64,000 nucleotides of DNA from positions 930,001 to 994,000 of the forward strand of contig NZ_JACCCH010000001.1 in assembly GCF_013410945.1 (NCBI RefSeq), read 5' to 3'. Both the position numbers and the translations under genes were made by a program. Source of the stretch: Leifsonia sp. AK011 (GTDB lineage: Bacteria > Actinomycetota > Actinomycetes > Actinomycetales > Microbacteriaceae). Of this stretch, positions 34,835 through 42,987 are shown one piece after another. Every line of letters starts with the position of its first letter. Within the stretch, counting starts at the first letter, position 1. Under the pieces are notes generated by a model. That model worked only from the letters and a program-made list of their open reading frames with translations, was not told the origin of the DNA and made no database searches.

Positions 34835-35428
34835 GTGATCGAGCTCGATGCCGACATCCCGGCAGAACTCGCCCCCCTCTCCTGGCTGATTGGCGTGTGG
34901 GAGGGTACCGGCGTGGTCAGCTTCGACCATGGCGAGTCCACCGAGACGCTCGAGTTCGGCCAGCGGGTGAGCTTCTCGCACGACGGGCTTCCGCACCTCA
35001 ACTACTCGTCGACGACCTGGCGCCTGTCCGACGGGCTACCGCACGTCTCCGAGATGGGCTACTGGCGATTGAGTCGCCCCGCGACTCCCGGCGATGCCGG
35101 CCCGGGGATGCTCGGACCGGTCGGTGACCGCCCGTACACGACCGCGTCGCAGGTGGAGGAGCTCCGCAACGACGCCGACGGCTTCGATATCGAGGCATCC
35201 ATCGTCCACCCCGAGGGGGTGACCGAGCTCTACCTCGGCCAGGTGCGGCAGGCGCGTATCGACCTCGCGACGGACGCCGTCGTGCGCACCGCGGGCGCGA
35301 AGGAGTACGCGGCCGCCACCCGGCTCTACGGTCTCGTCGAGGGGCACCTGCTCTGGGCGTGGGATGTCGCGGCCCTGGGCCGACCCCTCGCCACCCACGC
35401 AAGCGGACGGCTGGCCAAAGTTGATTGA
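34835..35428 (+). CDS. nitrobindin-like (FABP-family, DUF1794) protein
   Basis: 197-aa beta-barrel protein of the nitrobindin/THAP4 C-terminal family, which binds heme and reacts with peroxynitrite. The family motif G-x-W-x-G-x-G appears as LIGVWEGTGV (about 18-27); a His near the centre/C-terminus is expected as heme ligand. Next gene ygfZ overlaps by 8 bases at TTG 35421, so co-translation is likely. Confidence 0.83.
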   Translation: MIELDADIPAELAPLSWLIGVWEGTGVVSFDHGESTETLEFGQRVSFSHDGLPHLNYSSTTWRLSDGLPHVSEMGYWRLSRPATPGDAGPGMLGPVGDRPYTTASQVEELRNDADGFDIEASIVHPEGVTELYLGQVRQARIDLATDAVVRTAGAKEYAAATRLYGLVEGHLLWAWDVAALGRPLATHASGRLAKVD

Positions 35429-36554
35429 TTTCACTGACCGTGAGGGTGCCGTCGGCACTCCGCCCCAGCACTACGGCAACCCGCTCGGCGAGCAGAAGGC
35501 GCTCGCCGCAGGCACCGCCATCGTCGACCTCTCCGACCGTGGCATCATCACCGTGACCGGCCCCGATCGCCTCACCTGGCTCGACTCGCTCACGTCGCAG
35601 GCGCTCGCGAAGCTGCAGCCGGGGGAATCCGCCGAGACTCTCCTGCTCGACCCGACCGGCCGCGTGGAGCACTCGATGCGCATCGTCGACGACGGTGTGA
35701 CCGCGTGGCTGCTCGTCGACGGCGAGCAGGTGGAGAAGCTCTCCGCCTGGCTCGACCGGATGCGCTTCATGCTGCGCGTCGAGGTTGCCGTGCCCGAGGA
35801 CTACGTGACGGTGGGGGCGTTCACCCCGCTCCCTGAGGAGCCGCGCAGCGGCGGCACCTCGCTCCCTGAGGAGCCGCGCAGCGGCGTCTCGAAGGGCGCC
35901 ATCGAGCAACAAGCGGCCGCCCCCAACGGCGTCCCGCTGGTCTGGGTCGACCCGTGGCGCGAGGTCGTAACCGGCGGGCACCAGTACTCGACGACCACCG
36001 AGCATCCCGGTGCCGAGTGGACCTACCGCGAAGTGCTCGTGCCCCGCGACGCCGACCTCTCCGCGTTCCCGGCCGCGGGTTCGCTCGCGCTGGAGGCCCT
36101 GCGTATTGCTGCATGGCGCCCGCGGCTCACGACCGAGGTCGATGAGCGCAGCATCCCGCACGAACTCGACTGGCTGCGGTCGGCCGTGCACCTGAACAAG
36201 GGGTGCTACCGCGGGCAGGAGACGGTAGCGAAGGTGCACAACCTGGGGCACCCTCCGCGGCGCCTCGTGATGTTGCACCTCGACGGATCGGAGGGGCTGC
36301 TGCCGGCACCCGGGTCAGAGGTGCTTCTCGGTGACGCGGTTGTTGGGCGCGTGACATCCGTCGCCCTGCACCACGAGTTCGGGCCGATCGCGCTTGCCGT
36401 GATCAAGCGTTCCGTCGACCCTGCGGCCGACCTGATCGTGCGCGGTGAGGTGGATGTCGCGGCCGCCCAGGAGACGATCGTTCCGACTGATGCCGGGGCT
36501 GAGGCCAACGTACCGAGGATCCCGCGTTTGGGAGCAGTCACGAGGCAGCGATGA
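35421..36554 (+). CDS. ygfZ: folate-binding protein YgfZ with REP-like in-frame insertion
   Basis: 377-aa tetrahydrofolate-binding protein that supports iron-sulfur cluster assembly. The family motif K-G-C-Y-x-G-Q-E is present (NKGCYRGQETVAK), with folate-binding N-domain (DLSDRGIITVTGPDRLTWLD). I chose the TTG at 35421, which overlaps the upstream stop; a longer open frame reaches back into that gene. At about residues 136-158 there is a low-complexity repeat, PLPEEPRSGG then SLPEEPRSGV, coded by a 33-bp tandem repeat of REP-like DNA. Such a block is not expected in YgfZ. Chain still in frame and probably functional because it is in a loop. Confidence 0.85.
   Translation: MIDFTDREGAVGTPPQHYGNPLGEQKALAAGTAIVDLSDRGIITVTGPDRLTWLDSLTSQALAKLQPGESAETLLLDPTGRVEHSMRIVDDGVTAWLLVDGEQVEKLSAWLDRMRFMLRVEVAVPEDYVTVGAFTPLPEEPRSGGTSLPEEPRSGVSKGAIEQQAAAPNGVPLVWVDPWREVVTGGHQYSTTTEHPGAEWTYREVLVPRDADLSAFPAAGSLALEALRIAAWRPRLTTEVDERSIPHELDWLRSAVHLNKGCYRGQETVAKVHNLGHPPRRLVMLHLDGSEGLLPAPGSEVLLGDAVVGRVTSVALHHEFGPIALAVIKRSVDPAADLIVRGEVDVAAAQETIVPTDAGAEANVPRIPRLGAVTRQR
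35827..35892 (+). repeat. 33-bp tandem repeat of REP-like DNA inside ygfZ
   Basis: The 27-bp string beginning CGCTCCCTGAGGAG and ending GCAGCGGCG occurs at 35827 and again 33 bp later (35860). TGAGGAGC...GTCTCGAA is also found in the intergenic repeat at 23980-24010. Confidence 0.7.
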
Positions 36555-36592
36555 CTGCGCGGAGCACTCGTGCAGTCACGGGGCAGCGATGA
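36534..36592 (+). repeat. 21-bp direct repeat at the ygfZ end / FUSC start
   Basis: GCAGTCACGAGGCAGCGATGA (36534) and a copy with one change (36572). The first contains the ygfZ stop, the second the ATG of the FUSC gene. Confidence 0.7.
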
Positions 36593-37740
36593 GCGACAGC
36601 CCTCCGCTTCGGCGCCTCGCGCGTCGCGTGCGAATGCGTGCGCACTTCGCCGCCGGATGGCGCAGGGCCGTCGATAGCCTGCCCGCGGCGCTCCAGCTGA
36701 CCCTCGCGGTGATCGCCTCCTACTCGATCGCGCACTTCGTTTTCGGCCACGCGACGCCGCTCATCGCGGTGACCGCCACCATCAGCACCCTTGGCCTCGC
36801 GCGCAACGCGAAGCCGCGTGCTGTGCTCGAGACTGCACTCGGCATCACGGTGGGCATCGCCCTCAGCGAGGCGATCGTGCTCCTGATCGGCAAGGGCGGC
36901 TGGCAGCTCGGCGTGGTGCTGTTCGCGACGATCGTCGTCGCGCGGGCATTCTCGTCGAACCCCGCGTTCGCGATCGCCGCAGCGGTGCAGGGCATGATTG
37001 TGGTGCTGCTGCCCGACCCGGCCGGCGGTGTCTTCACGCGAAGCCTCGACGGTGTGATCGCCGGTCTCGTGGCGCTCGCCGCCACCGCGCTCATCCCGCG
37101 CGACCCACGGCGCGAGACCAAGAGGGATGCCCGGCTTCTCTTCTCCGTCTTCCATGAGGGTCTCGGCGGCCTCGCCGACTCCCTGAGCAACGCCGACGCA
37201 CCGGCGGCGGAGCTCGCTCTCGACCGGCTGCGCCGAACCCAGGTGCTCGTGGATGACTGGGCCACCTCCCTCGACAACGCCCAGTCGATCGCGAGCATCT
37301 CGCCGTGGCTGCGGCGTCACAAGCCTGAGCTCGAGACCCAGGAGCGCATCCTCGCCGGGGCCGACCTCACCGCCCGGCACCTGCGCGTGGTTGCTCGACG
37401 CATCGCGGTGCTCGTGTCCGACGGGGTGAAACGGCCGGAACTCGCGGCGATGATCGCCGAGCTTTCTCACGGGGTCGACCTGCTCGGCCAGCAGGTTGAG
37501 GATCGCAGCCTGGTTGGCGCGTCCCGCTCGGTGTTCGAGGATCTCGCCCGCCGGCTCGACCCCGCACTCATCGTGCCGGATGGGGCGCTGCGGGAGTCCG
37601 TCATCGTGGTGCTGCTTCGGCCCTTCGTGGTGGACCTGCTCGTGGCATCCGGTATGGACGCCCAGGCAGCGCGCGACCTGCTGCCCCCCGTGGAGGACCA
37701 CCCGGGCTCGGAGGAGCACCCCCTGGGTGCCCCCTCCTAG
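36589..37740 (+). CDS. FUSC-family membrane protein
   Basis: 383-aa membrane protein. The N-terminal half has about six membrane helices (LQLTLAVIASYSIAHFVFGH ... IVVARAFSSNPAFAIAAAVQ ... GVIAGLVALAATALIPRDP), and the C-terminal half is helical cytoplasmic. This arrangement matches the fusaric-acid resistance/aromatic acid exporter (FUSC/ArAE) group. ATG at 36589, the longer frame upstream is the ygfZ shadow. Transport direction and substrate unknown. Confidence 0.8.
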   Translation: MSDSPPLRRLARRVRMRAHFAAGWRRAVDSLPAALQLTLAVIASYSIAHFVFGHATPLIAVTATISTLGLARNAKPRAVLETALGITVGIALSEAIVLLIGKGGWQLGVVLFATIVVARAFSSNPAFAIAAAVQGMIVVLLPDPAGGVFTRSLDGVIAGLVALAATALIPRDPRRETKRDARLLFSVFHEGLGGLADSLSNADAPAAELALDRLRRTQVLVDDWATSLDNAQSIASISPWLRRHKPELETQERILAGADLTARHLRVVARRIAVLVSDGVKRPELAAMIAELSHGVDLLGQQVEDRSLVGASRSVFEDLARRLDPALIVPDGALRESVIVVLLRPFVVDLLVASGMDAQAARDLLPPVEDHPGSEEHPLGAPS

Positions 37741-37767
37741 TGGGAGTAGCGACCGAAGGTCGCGCCC

Positions 37768-38125
37768 CCTTGTGGGTTGAGTAGCGCCCGGAGGTGCGCC
37801 CCCTCGTGGGTTGAGTAGCGCCCGGAGGTGCGCCCCCTTGTGGGTTGAGTAGCGCCCGGAGGTCGCGCCCCTTTGTGGGTTGAGTAGCGCCGCAGGCGCG
37901 TATCGAAACCTCACCGACGTAGTACGCGGGTGAGGTTTCGATACGCCGGGCTTCGCCGCGGCTACTCAACCCACGGACGGGACGCCGGGCTTCGCCGCGG
38001 AACCTGACGGCCGAGACGGCCGTCAGCGCTGGCGTCGCGGCGAAGGCCAGAAATGGCCTTCGCTCCCAGCTCCAGCGCGCTCACCCACGGACGGGACGCC
38101 GGGCTTCGCCGCGTGCAACCAGCGA
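37768..38125. repeat. REP-like cluster 6 with 34-bp tandem units
   Basis: Four near-identical units of GGGTTGAGTAGCGCCCGGAGG plus CGCCCCC-type tail in tandem (37771-37890), then a full hairpin unit to 37976 and the composite GGCGAAGGCCAGAAATGGCC block (about 38036-38085). No gene in 358 bp. Confidence 0.85.
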
Positions 38126-38126
38126 G

Positions 38127-39578
38127 CTAGGACGCCGCCGGCACCTCGATCGCGGCCGTGTCGTCCACGACGCGGCGCGACGCGAGGATCGAGCCGACGA
38201 TGGTCACGAGGATCGCGCCGCTTCCGATGATGGCGACGGTGAGGAAACCGGTCTCGTAGGCCTGTTCGGTCGGCAGCTCGTTGCCCATCGACGACCCGGC
38301 CACGATCGCGGTCATGATCGTCACGCCGAGCGAGCTGCCGATGGTGCGCAGGTTCGCGTTCATGCCGCTCGCGACACCCGTCTCTGTCGGCTTGACCGAC
38401 TGCACGACCACACTCGTGATCGCCGAGTAGACGAGTCCCAGCCCGAAGCCGAAGACCGCGCCGGCGATCGCGACCTGCCACGTGGTCGCGTGGATGAAGG
38501 CGAGCGCGATCGTCGAGAGCACGATGAGCCCGGATGCCCCGGCGATCTGTGCACGGAACCCGATGACTCGCCCCAGCGGCCCGCTCAGGAACCCGGCGAT
38601 CGCCATCGTCGCAAGCATGGGAAGCGTCAGCAGTCCGGACTCGGCGACGGTCGCGCCCAGGCCGTAGCCCGTCGACGTCGGCACCTGCACGAACCGTGGG
38701 AAGTACGCGAACACCGAGAACATCACGGCGCCAATGAGCACAGCAGCCACGTTCATCGGCCAGATGGCAGGGCTGATCATGGTGCGGATGTCGACGAGCG
38801 GCTGCTCGGCCCGCCACTCGACCACGATCCAGGCGGCGAGCAGCACGGCCGCGAGGGCGAAGAGTCCGATGACCAGCGGGGAGTTCCATCCCCAGACGTT
38901 GCCGTCGCTGAGCGGAAGGAGGAGCGCGACCAGCCAGCCGGAGAGCAGGAAGGCCGCGGGGATGTTGAGGCGGCCGGGGGAGCGTTCCGGGGACTCTGGC
39001 ACGAGCATCCGCGCCAGGATCAGGCCGGGAACGGAGAGCACGAGCGGCACAAGGAAGAGGCCGCGCCATCCGATCACGGAGGAGAGCGGGCCGGCCAGGA
39101 CCGCGCCGATGCCACCGCCGATGGCGATGATCGCCGACATGGCGCCGATCGCGGAGGGCACGCGGTCGCGGGGGAAGACGTCGCGGAGGAGACCGAACGC
39201 GAGCGGGAACATCGCGCCACCCATCCCCTGGATGATGCGTGCGGCGATGAGCACCTCGAGGTTCGGTGCGAAGGCGGCGAGCACGCTGCCGACCATCACC
39301 CCAGCCAGCGAGATGAGCAGCACCCGGCGACGGCCGACCATGTCACCGACACGACCGAGGAGCGGCGTGGCGACGGCAGCGGCGATGAGCCACGCGGTCA
39401 CCGTCCAGGTGACGCCTGCGGTCGACGTGTTGAAGTCGTCCTGGATGACGGGCAGCACGGGTACGACGAGATTCTGCAGCGTGGCGAAGGCGCCGACGCA
39501 GAGGGAGAGCACGAAGAACGTGCGCCAGGGGTTGATGATGCGAGCGGTTGTGCGCTCGGGAGCGAGAGTGGTCGACAT
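38127..39578 (-). CDS. MFS multidrug exporter (DHA2, 14-TM type)
   Basis: 483-aa major-facilitator transporter of the 14-helix drug:H+ antiporter type. Motif A-like loop GRVGDMVGRRRVLLIS (about 76-91), motif C-like GPLSSVIGWRGLFLVP and many membrane helices throughout. ATG at 39578; five more in-frame codons precede it. Divergent from a TetR regulator with two operator-like palindromes in the 130-bp gap, the typical repressor-efflux pair. Substrate unknown. Confidence 0.9.
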   Translation of the reverse strand: MSTTLAPERTTARIINPWRTFFVLSLCVGAFATLQNLVVPVLPVIQDDFNTSTAGVTWTVTAWLIAAAVATPLLGRVGDMVGRRRVLLISLAGVMVGSVLAAFAPNLEVLIAARIIQGMGGAMFPLAFGLLRDVFPRDRVPSAIGAMSAIIAIGGGIGAVLAGPLSSVIGWRGLFLVPLVLSVPGLILARMLVPESPERSPGRLNIPAAFLLSGWLVALLLPLSDGNVWGWNSPLVIGLFALAAVLLAAWIVVEWRAEQPLVDIRTMISPAIWPMNVAAVLIGAVMFSVFAYFPRFVQVPTSTGYGLGATVAESGLLTLPMLATMAIAGFLSGPLGRVIGFRAQIAGASGLIVLSTIALAFIHATTWQVAIAGAVFGFGLGLVYSAITSVVVQSVKPTETGVASGMNANLRTIGSSLGVTIMTAIVAGSSMGNELPTEQAYETGFLTVAIIGSGAILVTIVGSILASRRVVDDTAAIEVPAAS

Positions 39579-39640
39579 AGTGTTCTTTTCCACTGGGGGG
39601 ATGACCCGGTTCCGGGTCGTATGATGGTGACGAGCTCTTA

Positions 39641-39682
39641 CGGAGGGCGCCTCCGGTTACTGTACCGGAGGGTGCCTCCGGT
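39641..39682. promoter_or_regulatory. two palindromic operators between the MFS and TetR genes
   Basis: CGGAGG-GCG-CCTCCG (39641-39655) and ACCGGAGG-GTG-CCTCCGGT (39664-39682), both perfect dyads, centres 25 bp apart. Predicted TetR sites controlling both divergent genes. Confidence 0.7.
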
Positions 39683-39708
39683 TTGCAACTGATCCGGAAA
39701 GGAATGCG

Positions 39709-40266
39709 ATGACCACGATCAACGACGTCGTGCGCAGACCCCAGCGAGCGGATGCCCGGCGCAACTTCGACGCCCTGATTGCTGCCGCGCGCGAGGTGTT
39801 CTCTGATGACGGGTCCAACGCATCCCTCGAGGAGATCGCGCGCAGGGCGGGAGTCGGCATTGGAACGCTGTACCGCAACTTCCCGACGCGCGAGGCATTG
39901 CTCGAAGCCGTCTACGTCGAAGAGGTGCAGGCACTCGGTCGTGCCGCCGATGGTGTGCTCGACCTGGAGCCCTGGGACGCTCTCGAGACGTGGCTGTACC
40001 GCTTTCTCGAGTACCTCCGCACCAAGCGCGCCCTCGTGGAGGGGCTCAACAAGACGTCCGAGGTGATGACGGTCTGCCGCACCGCGATGTACGAGGCCGG
40101 CGGACCGGTGCTCGCCCGAGCCCAGGCAGCCGGTGTCGCCCGCGACGATGTCACCATCGAGGACGCCGTGCGCATGCTCGCGGGTGTCTCCGCGGTCGTC
40201 TACTCGGACGACGCCCAGCGCGAGCGCGTGCTGGGCGTCACGATCGACGCACTCCGCTCACGGTAG
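39709..40266 (+). CDS. TetR-family repressor of the divergent MFS exporter
   Basis: 185-aa regulator. HTH: ASLEEIARRAGVGIGTLYRNFPTREAL (about 43-69); the rest is a helical ligand-binding domain. ATG at 39709 with RBS GGAAAGG. Adjacent, divergent from the MFS gene, with two perfect palindromes between them. Confidence 0.9.
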   Translation: MTTINDVVRRPQRADARRNFDALIAAAREVFSDDGSNASLEEIARRAGVGIGTLYRNFPTREALLEAVYVEEVQALGRAADGVLDLEPWDALETWLYRFLEYLRTKRALVEGLNKTSEVMTVCRTAMYEAGGPVLARAQAAGVARDDVTIEDAVRMLAGVSAVVYSDDAQRERVLGVTIDALRSR

Positions 40267-40285
40267 CGTCCCGGCATCCTCTCGT

Positions 40286-40385
40286 CTTCTCCTCTCGCCA
40301 AAGAGCTACTCCTCCTGCCAAAGAGCTTCTCCTCTCGCCAAAGAGCTTCTCCTCTCGCCAAAGAGCTTCTCCTCTTGCAAAAGAG
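40286..40385. repeat. 5 x 20-bp tandem repeat
   Basis: Units at 40286, 40306, 40326, 40346 and 40366 with consensus CTTCTCCTCTCGCCAAAGAG; units 3 and 4 are identical, others differ at 2-5 sites. No spacers, so it is not CRISPR. The plus strand is strongly pyrimidine-biased. Confidence 0.9.
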
Positions 40386-40440
40386 CGCGCTGATGAGCAA
40401 CCTGCGGCGAAATTTCACCGCAGGTCGTCAACCAGCGCGC
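40385..40440. terminator. nested hairpin between TetR and methyltransferase genes
   Basis: Outer arms GCGCGCTG (40385-40392) and CAGCGCGC (40433-40440), inner arms CCTGCGG (40401-40407) and CCGCAGG (40418-40424), loop with AAATTT. Between convergent genes. Confidence 0.6.
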
Positions 40441-40476
40441 GGATTGGCAGGTAGTTTCAGCAGCAGGCGAGGGCAC

Positions 40477-41241
40477 TCAGCGCGGGGCGACCGCGTTCCA
40501 GGCGAGCGTGATCTCCCCGAGGCGCCAGCGGTTCTTACCGCCGAGCACGGGCCACCCGCCGTCCTTCAACCCCGCGACGGATGCCACCCACCGCTGCACC
40601 GGCGAGTACACGCCGAGCCCCGCATGAGTGGCCCACTGGCGGTCGAGGTCTTTCAGGAGATCGTGGATACGCTCGCCGGGGACGTTTCGGTGGATGAGCA
40701 CTTTCGGTAGCCGTTCCGCGACCACGCTCGGCGCCTCCAGCGACGGCAGGTGGAGGGAGATGGTGAAGCGTTGCGGGCCGTTGGCCGTGACATCCACCCA
40801 GCTGGCGACGCGTCCGACCTCGTTGCACGTGCCCTCGACGAGCACGCCGCCGGGCTGCAGGCGCCCGACCATGAGCTGCCACGCGCTGGCGACCTCGCTC
40901 TCGTCGTACTGGCGCAGCACGTTGAGCGCACGGATGATCGTCGGCCGCTCGCCCGGCACCTCGAACCCGCCGACGCGAAAGCTCACGCCCGGCTTCTCGA
41001 ACGGCTTCGCCGCCGCCACTCGCGCTGGCTCGATCTCGATGCCGACGACCTCGACGTCGCCCCGCACCCGGCTGAGTCGTTCGTGCAGTTCGAGGGGAGT
41101 GGTCGCGGATGCCCCGTACCCGAGGTCGACCACGAGCGGATGCTCGGCCCTCCGCAACTCGGGAAGGTGCGCGATCCACCGGTCGATGCGGCGGAGCCGG
41201 TTGTGCCCGGTCGTTCCGCGGGTGACCTGGCCGATGGGCAT
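40477..41241 (-). CDS. SAM-dependent methyltransferase
   Basis: 254-aa class I methyltransferase. SAM-binding loop VVDLGYGASATTPLEL (about 37-52) and acidic strand EVVGIEIEPARV; motif-IV-like region IIRALNVLRQYDES. ATG at 41241, giving MPIGQVTRGTTGHNRLRRID. No substrate can be inferred. Convergent with the TetR gene. Confidence 0.8.
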   Translation of the reverse strand: MPIGQVTRGTTGHNRLRRIDRWIAHLPELRRAEHPLVVDLGYGASATTPLELHERLSRVRGDVEVVGIEIEPARVAAAKPFEKPGVSFRVGGFEVPGERPTIIRALNVLRQYDESEVASAWQLMVGRLQPGGVLVEGTCNEVGRVASWVDVTANGPQRFTISLHLPSLEAPSVVAERLPKVLIHRNVPGERIHDLLKDLDRQWATHAGLGVYSPVQRWVASVAGLKDGGWPVLGGKNRWRLGEITLAWNAVAPR

Positions 41242-41269
41242 GCACCCATTCTCCCGCTCAGTGCGCACT

Positions 41270-41315
41270 GAGGGTTGAGTAGGCCCGCGAAGCGGCCGTT
41301 ATCGAAACCTCACCA
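41270..41315. repeat. REP-like unit 7 (single half)
   Basis: GGGTTGAGTAGGCCCGCGAAGCGGCCGTTATCGAAACCTCACC-type half unit without the inverted partner. Confidence 0.75.
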
Positions 41316-41352
41316 ACGGGCAGCCAGCGCCCCAGTATCCACCCCTTGCGCA

Positions 41353-41376
41353 TTATTCAACCATATAGTTGAATAA
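41353..41376 (+). promoter_or_regulatory. operator dyad in front of the second ArsR gene
   Basis: TTATTCAAC-N6-GTTGAATAA, perfect 9-bp arms; ends 4 bp before the ATG at 41381. Confidence 0.7.
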
Positions 41377-41380
41377 CCCC

Positions 41381-41737
41381 ATGCCCACAGACCACCTCAG
41401 CCGCACCTTCGCGGCTCTCGCCGACCCCACGCGCCGCGCCATGCTCGCGCGCCTGGCGCAGGGTGAGGCAACGGTCGGCCAGCTGGCGGAGCCGTTCCCG
41501 CTCACGTTCGCCGCGGTGTCCAAGCACCTCGGGGTGCTCGAGCAGGCGGGGCTCGTGAGCCGCGGACGCGACGCCCGGTACCGCCCGGCCCGCATCGACG
41601 CGCGGCCTTTGGCCGTGGCATCCGCCTGGTTCGAGGACTACGAGCAGCTCTGGCAGGGCAGCTTCGACTCGCTCGGCGCCCTGCTCGCCACCCTTCAAGA
41701 AGAACCCCCACAGAACGACCAAGGAGAGACCCCATGA
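41381..41737 (+). CDS. ArsR-family transcriptional regulator
   Basis: 118-aa winged-helix repressor with FAALADPTRRAMLARLAQGE, TVGQLAEPFPLTFAAVSKHLG and VLEQAGLVSRGRDARYR. No metal-site cysteines. A perfect palindrome ends 4 bp before the start. Overlaps the next gene (SRPBCC) by four bases. I chose the ATG at 41381; a TTG 12 bp earlier lies in the palindrome. Confidence 0.9.
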   Translation: MPTDHLSRTFAALADPTRRAMLARLAQGEATVGQLAEPFPLTFAAVSKHLGVLEQAGLVSRGRDARYRPARIDARPLAVASAWFEDYEQLWQGSFDSLGALLATLQEEPPQNDQGETP

Positions 41738-42174
41738 CCGACAGCTTCACCGTCACCCGCACGTTCGCCGCGCCGCGCGAGCTGGTGTGGGATGCCTTCA
41801 CCAAGCCCGAGCATTTCGCGGTGTGGTTCGGCACTGATGCCGTGCCGATTCCGCTCGACACTGTCACGCTCGACGTGCGCCCCGGCGGCGTGCTCAAGGC
41901 GACCATGCTCATCCCGGACGGCCCGCGCATCGACTGGGAGGGGGAGTACGTGGAGGTCGACCGCCCCGCACGCCTCGTCTTCACGCTCACCGACCAGCCC
42001 GGCACCGACCCGGGCGACCCCATCGTCGTGACCTTCGACGAGGTGGATGGCGGCACTGAGGTTGCACTCACCCAGCCGCGCCACGGCTTCAGCGACGAGC
42101 AGGTCGCAGCCACGATCGCCGGCTACAACGCCTTCTTCGACACCCTCGAGGGCGTGGTGGAGTCGCTGAAATAG
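41734..42174 (+). CDS. single-domain SRPBCC (AHSA1-type) protein
   Basis: 146-aa protein: FAAPRELVWDAFTKPEHFAV at the N-terminus, VRPGGVLKATMLIP and the helix DEQVAATIAGYNAFFDTLEGVV at the C-terminus, as in AHSA1-type START proteins. Partner of the ArsR regulator just upstream. Related by architecture to the tandem protein at 22998-23984. Confidence 0.88.
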   Translation: MTDSFTVTRTFAAPRELVWDAFTKPEHFAVWFGTDAVPIPLDTVTLDVRPGGVLKATMLIPDGPRIDWEGEYVEVDRPARLVFTLTDQPGTDPGDPIVVTFDEVDGGTEVALTQPRHGFSDEQVAATIAGYNAFFDTLEGVVESLK

Positions 42175-42253
42175 CGGCGCGCGTCAACCCCTTTTCTCGT
42201 GAGCGATGCTCGGCATAGCCTGAGCGGAACCGGACGAAACGAGGGGGAGCGCG

Positions 42254-42445
42254 ATGACAGACCCATCCGCGGGCTCGTCACTCTTTCTCATCGGCGGAGT
42301 CGTGCTCCTTGTCGGCGGAGTGTCGCTGCTCGTTGTGTCGCTACTCCAGAAACGCCGACCGAAGTGGTGGGGCCTCTCCGTCGCGGTAGCCCTGGCGGCA
42401 GTTGCACTGTCCCTGGTCGTGCTCATTCCACGGTTGTTCGACTGA
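42254..42445 (+). CDS. small two-TM membrane protein
   Basis: 63-aa protein with two membrane helices (about 10-30 and 38-58) and a basic turn (QKRRPKWW). RBS GGGGGAG upstream of the ATG. Followed 22 bp later by another small membrane gene. Function unknown. Confidence 0.65.
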   Translation: MTDPSAGSSLFLIGGVVLLVGGVSLLVVSLLQKRRPKWWGLSVAVALAAVALSLVVLIPRLFD

Positions 42446-42467
42446 CAAATTTCCCGGGAGGAACACT

Positions 42468-42878
42468 GTGAAGAAAATCGCAATAGGCCTACTACTGTGC
42501 GGTGTGCTCGGGTCTTCGGGGGCTCTCGTCACTCTCGTCATCTCGGCAACGGTCCTTGAGGGCCAAGCCAGGCCAGCAGTTGTCGCCGCTGGTGCGGTCG
42601 GCACTGTCGTCGGGTTCGCCGTTATCGTGCTCGGAGCGCTCGTCCTCCGGGCTGGGCTGCAGCCAGATGCTCGGGCGCCGGAGCCAGCCCCTGGCCTTGC
42701 GGCGCGCTTCATTGTGGTTCTCAGCGCTGCCTTCGCAGGTGCGGCCAGCGCGACGATTCCGGCGCTCCTCCAGTGGGACCCCGTCCCGCTCACCGCGATC
42801 GCGATCACGGCCGGTGTGGCCGCAGCCCTAGCTGCGGTAGCTGCCATCACCGCCCTCGCGAAGATGCCCAGCCGCTAG
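42468..42878 (+). CDS. four-TM membrane protein
   Basis: 136-aa hydrophobic protein, GTG start at 42468 with RBS GGGAGG. About four membrane helices (6-28, 36-58, 77-98, 105-128). No family recognised. Likely one transcript with the preceding gene. Confidence 0.68.
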   Translation: MKKIAIGLLLCGVLGSSGALVTLVISATVLEGQARPAVVAAGAVGTVVGFAVIVLGALVLRAGLQPDARAPEPAPGLAARFIVVLSAAFAGAASATIPALLQWDPVPLTAIAITAGVAAALAAVAAITALAKMPSR

Positions 42879-42987
42879 ACCTCCACCTGTTGCGGCACTG
42901 TTTGCGGCATCCCGTCGAAACGCGGTGCACCGAACGACGGATTGGCGCAAACAACGAGAGGCAAGCCTCGCGGCTAACGTGGACCCC

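Noticed and set aside
40286-40385. Tandem 20-bp units as a possible CRISPR array
   Set aside because: Units follow each other without spacers and no cas gene is present.
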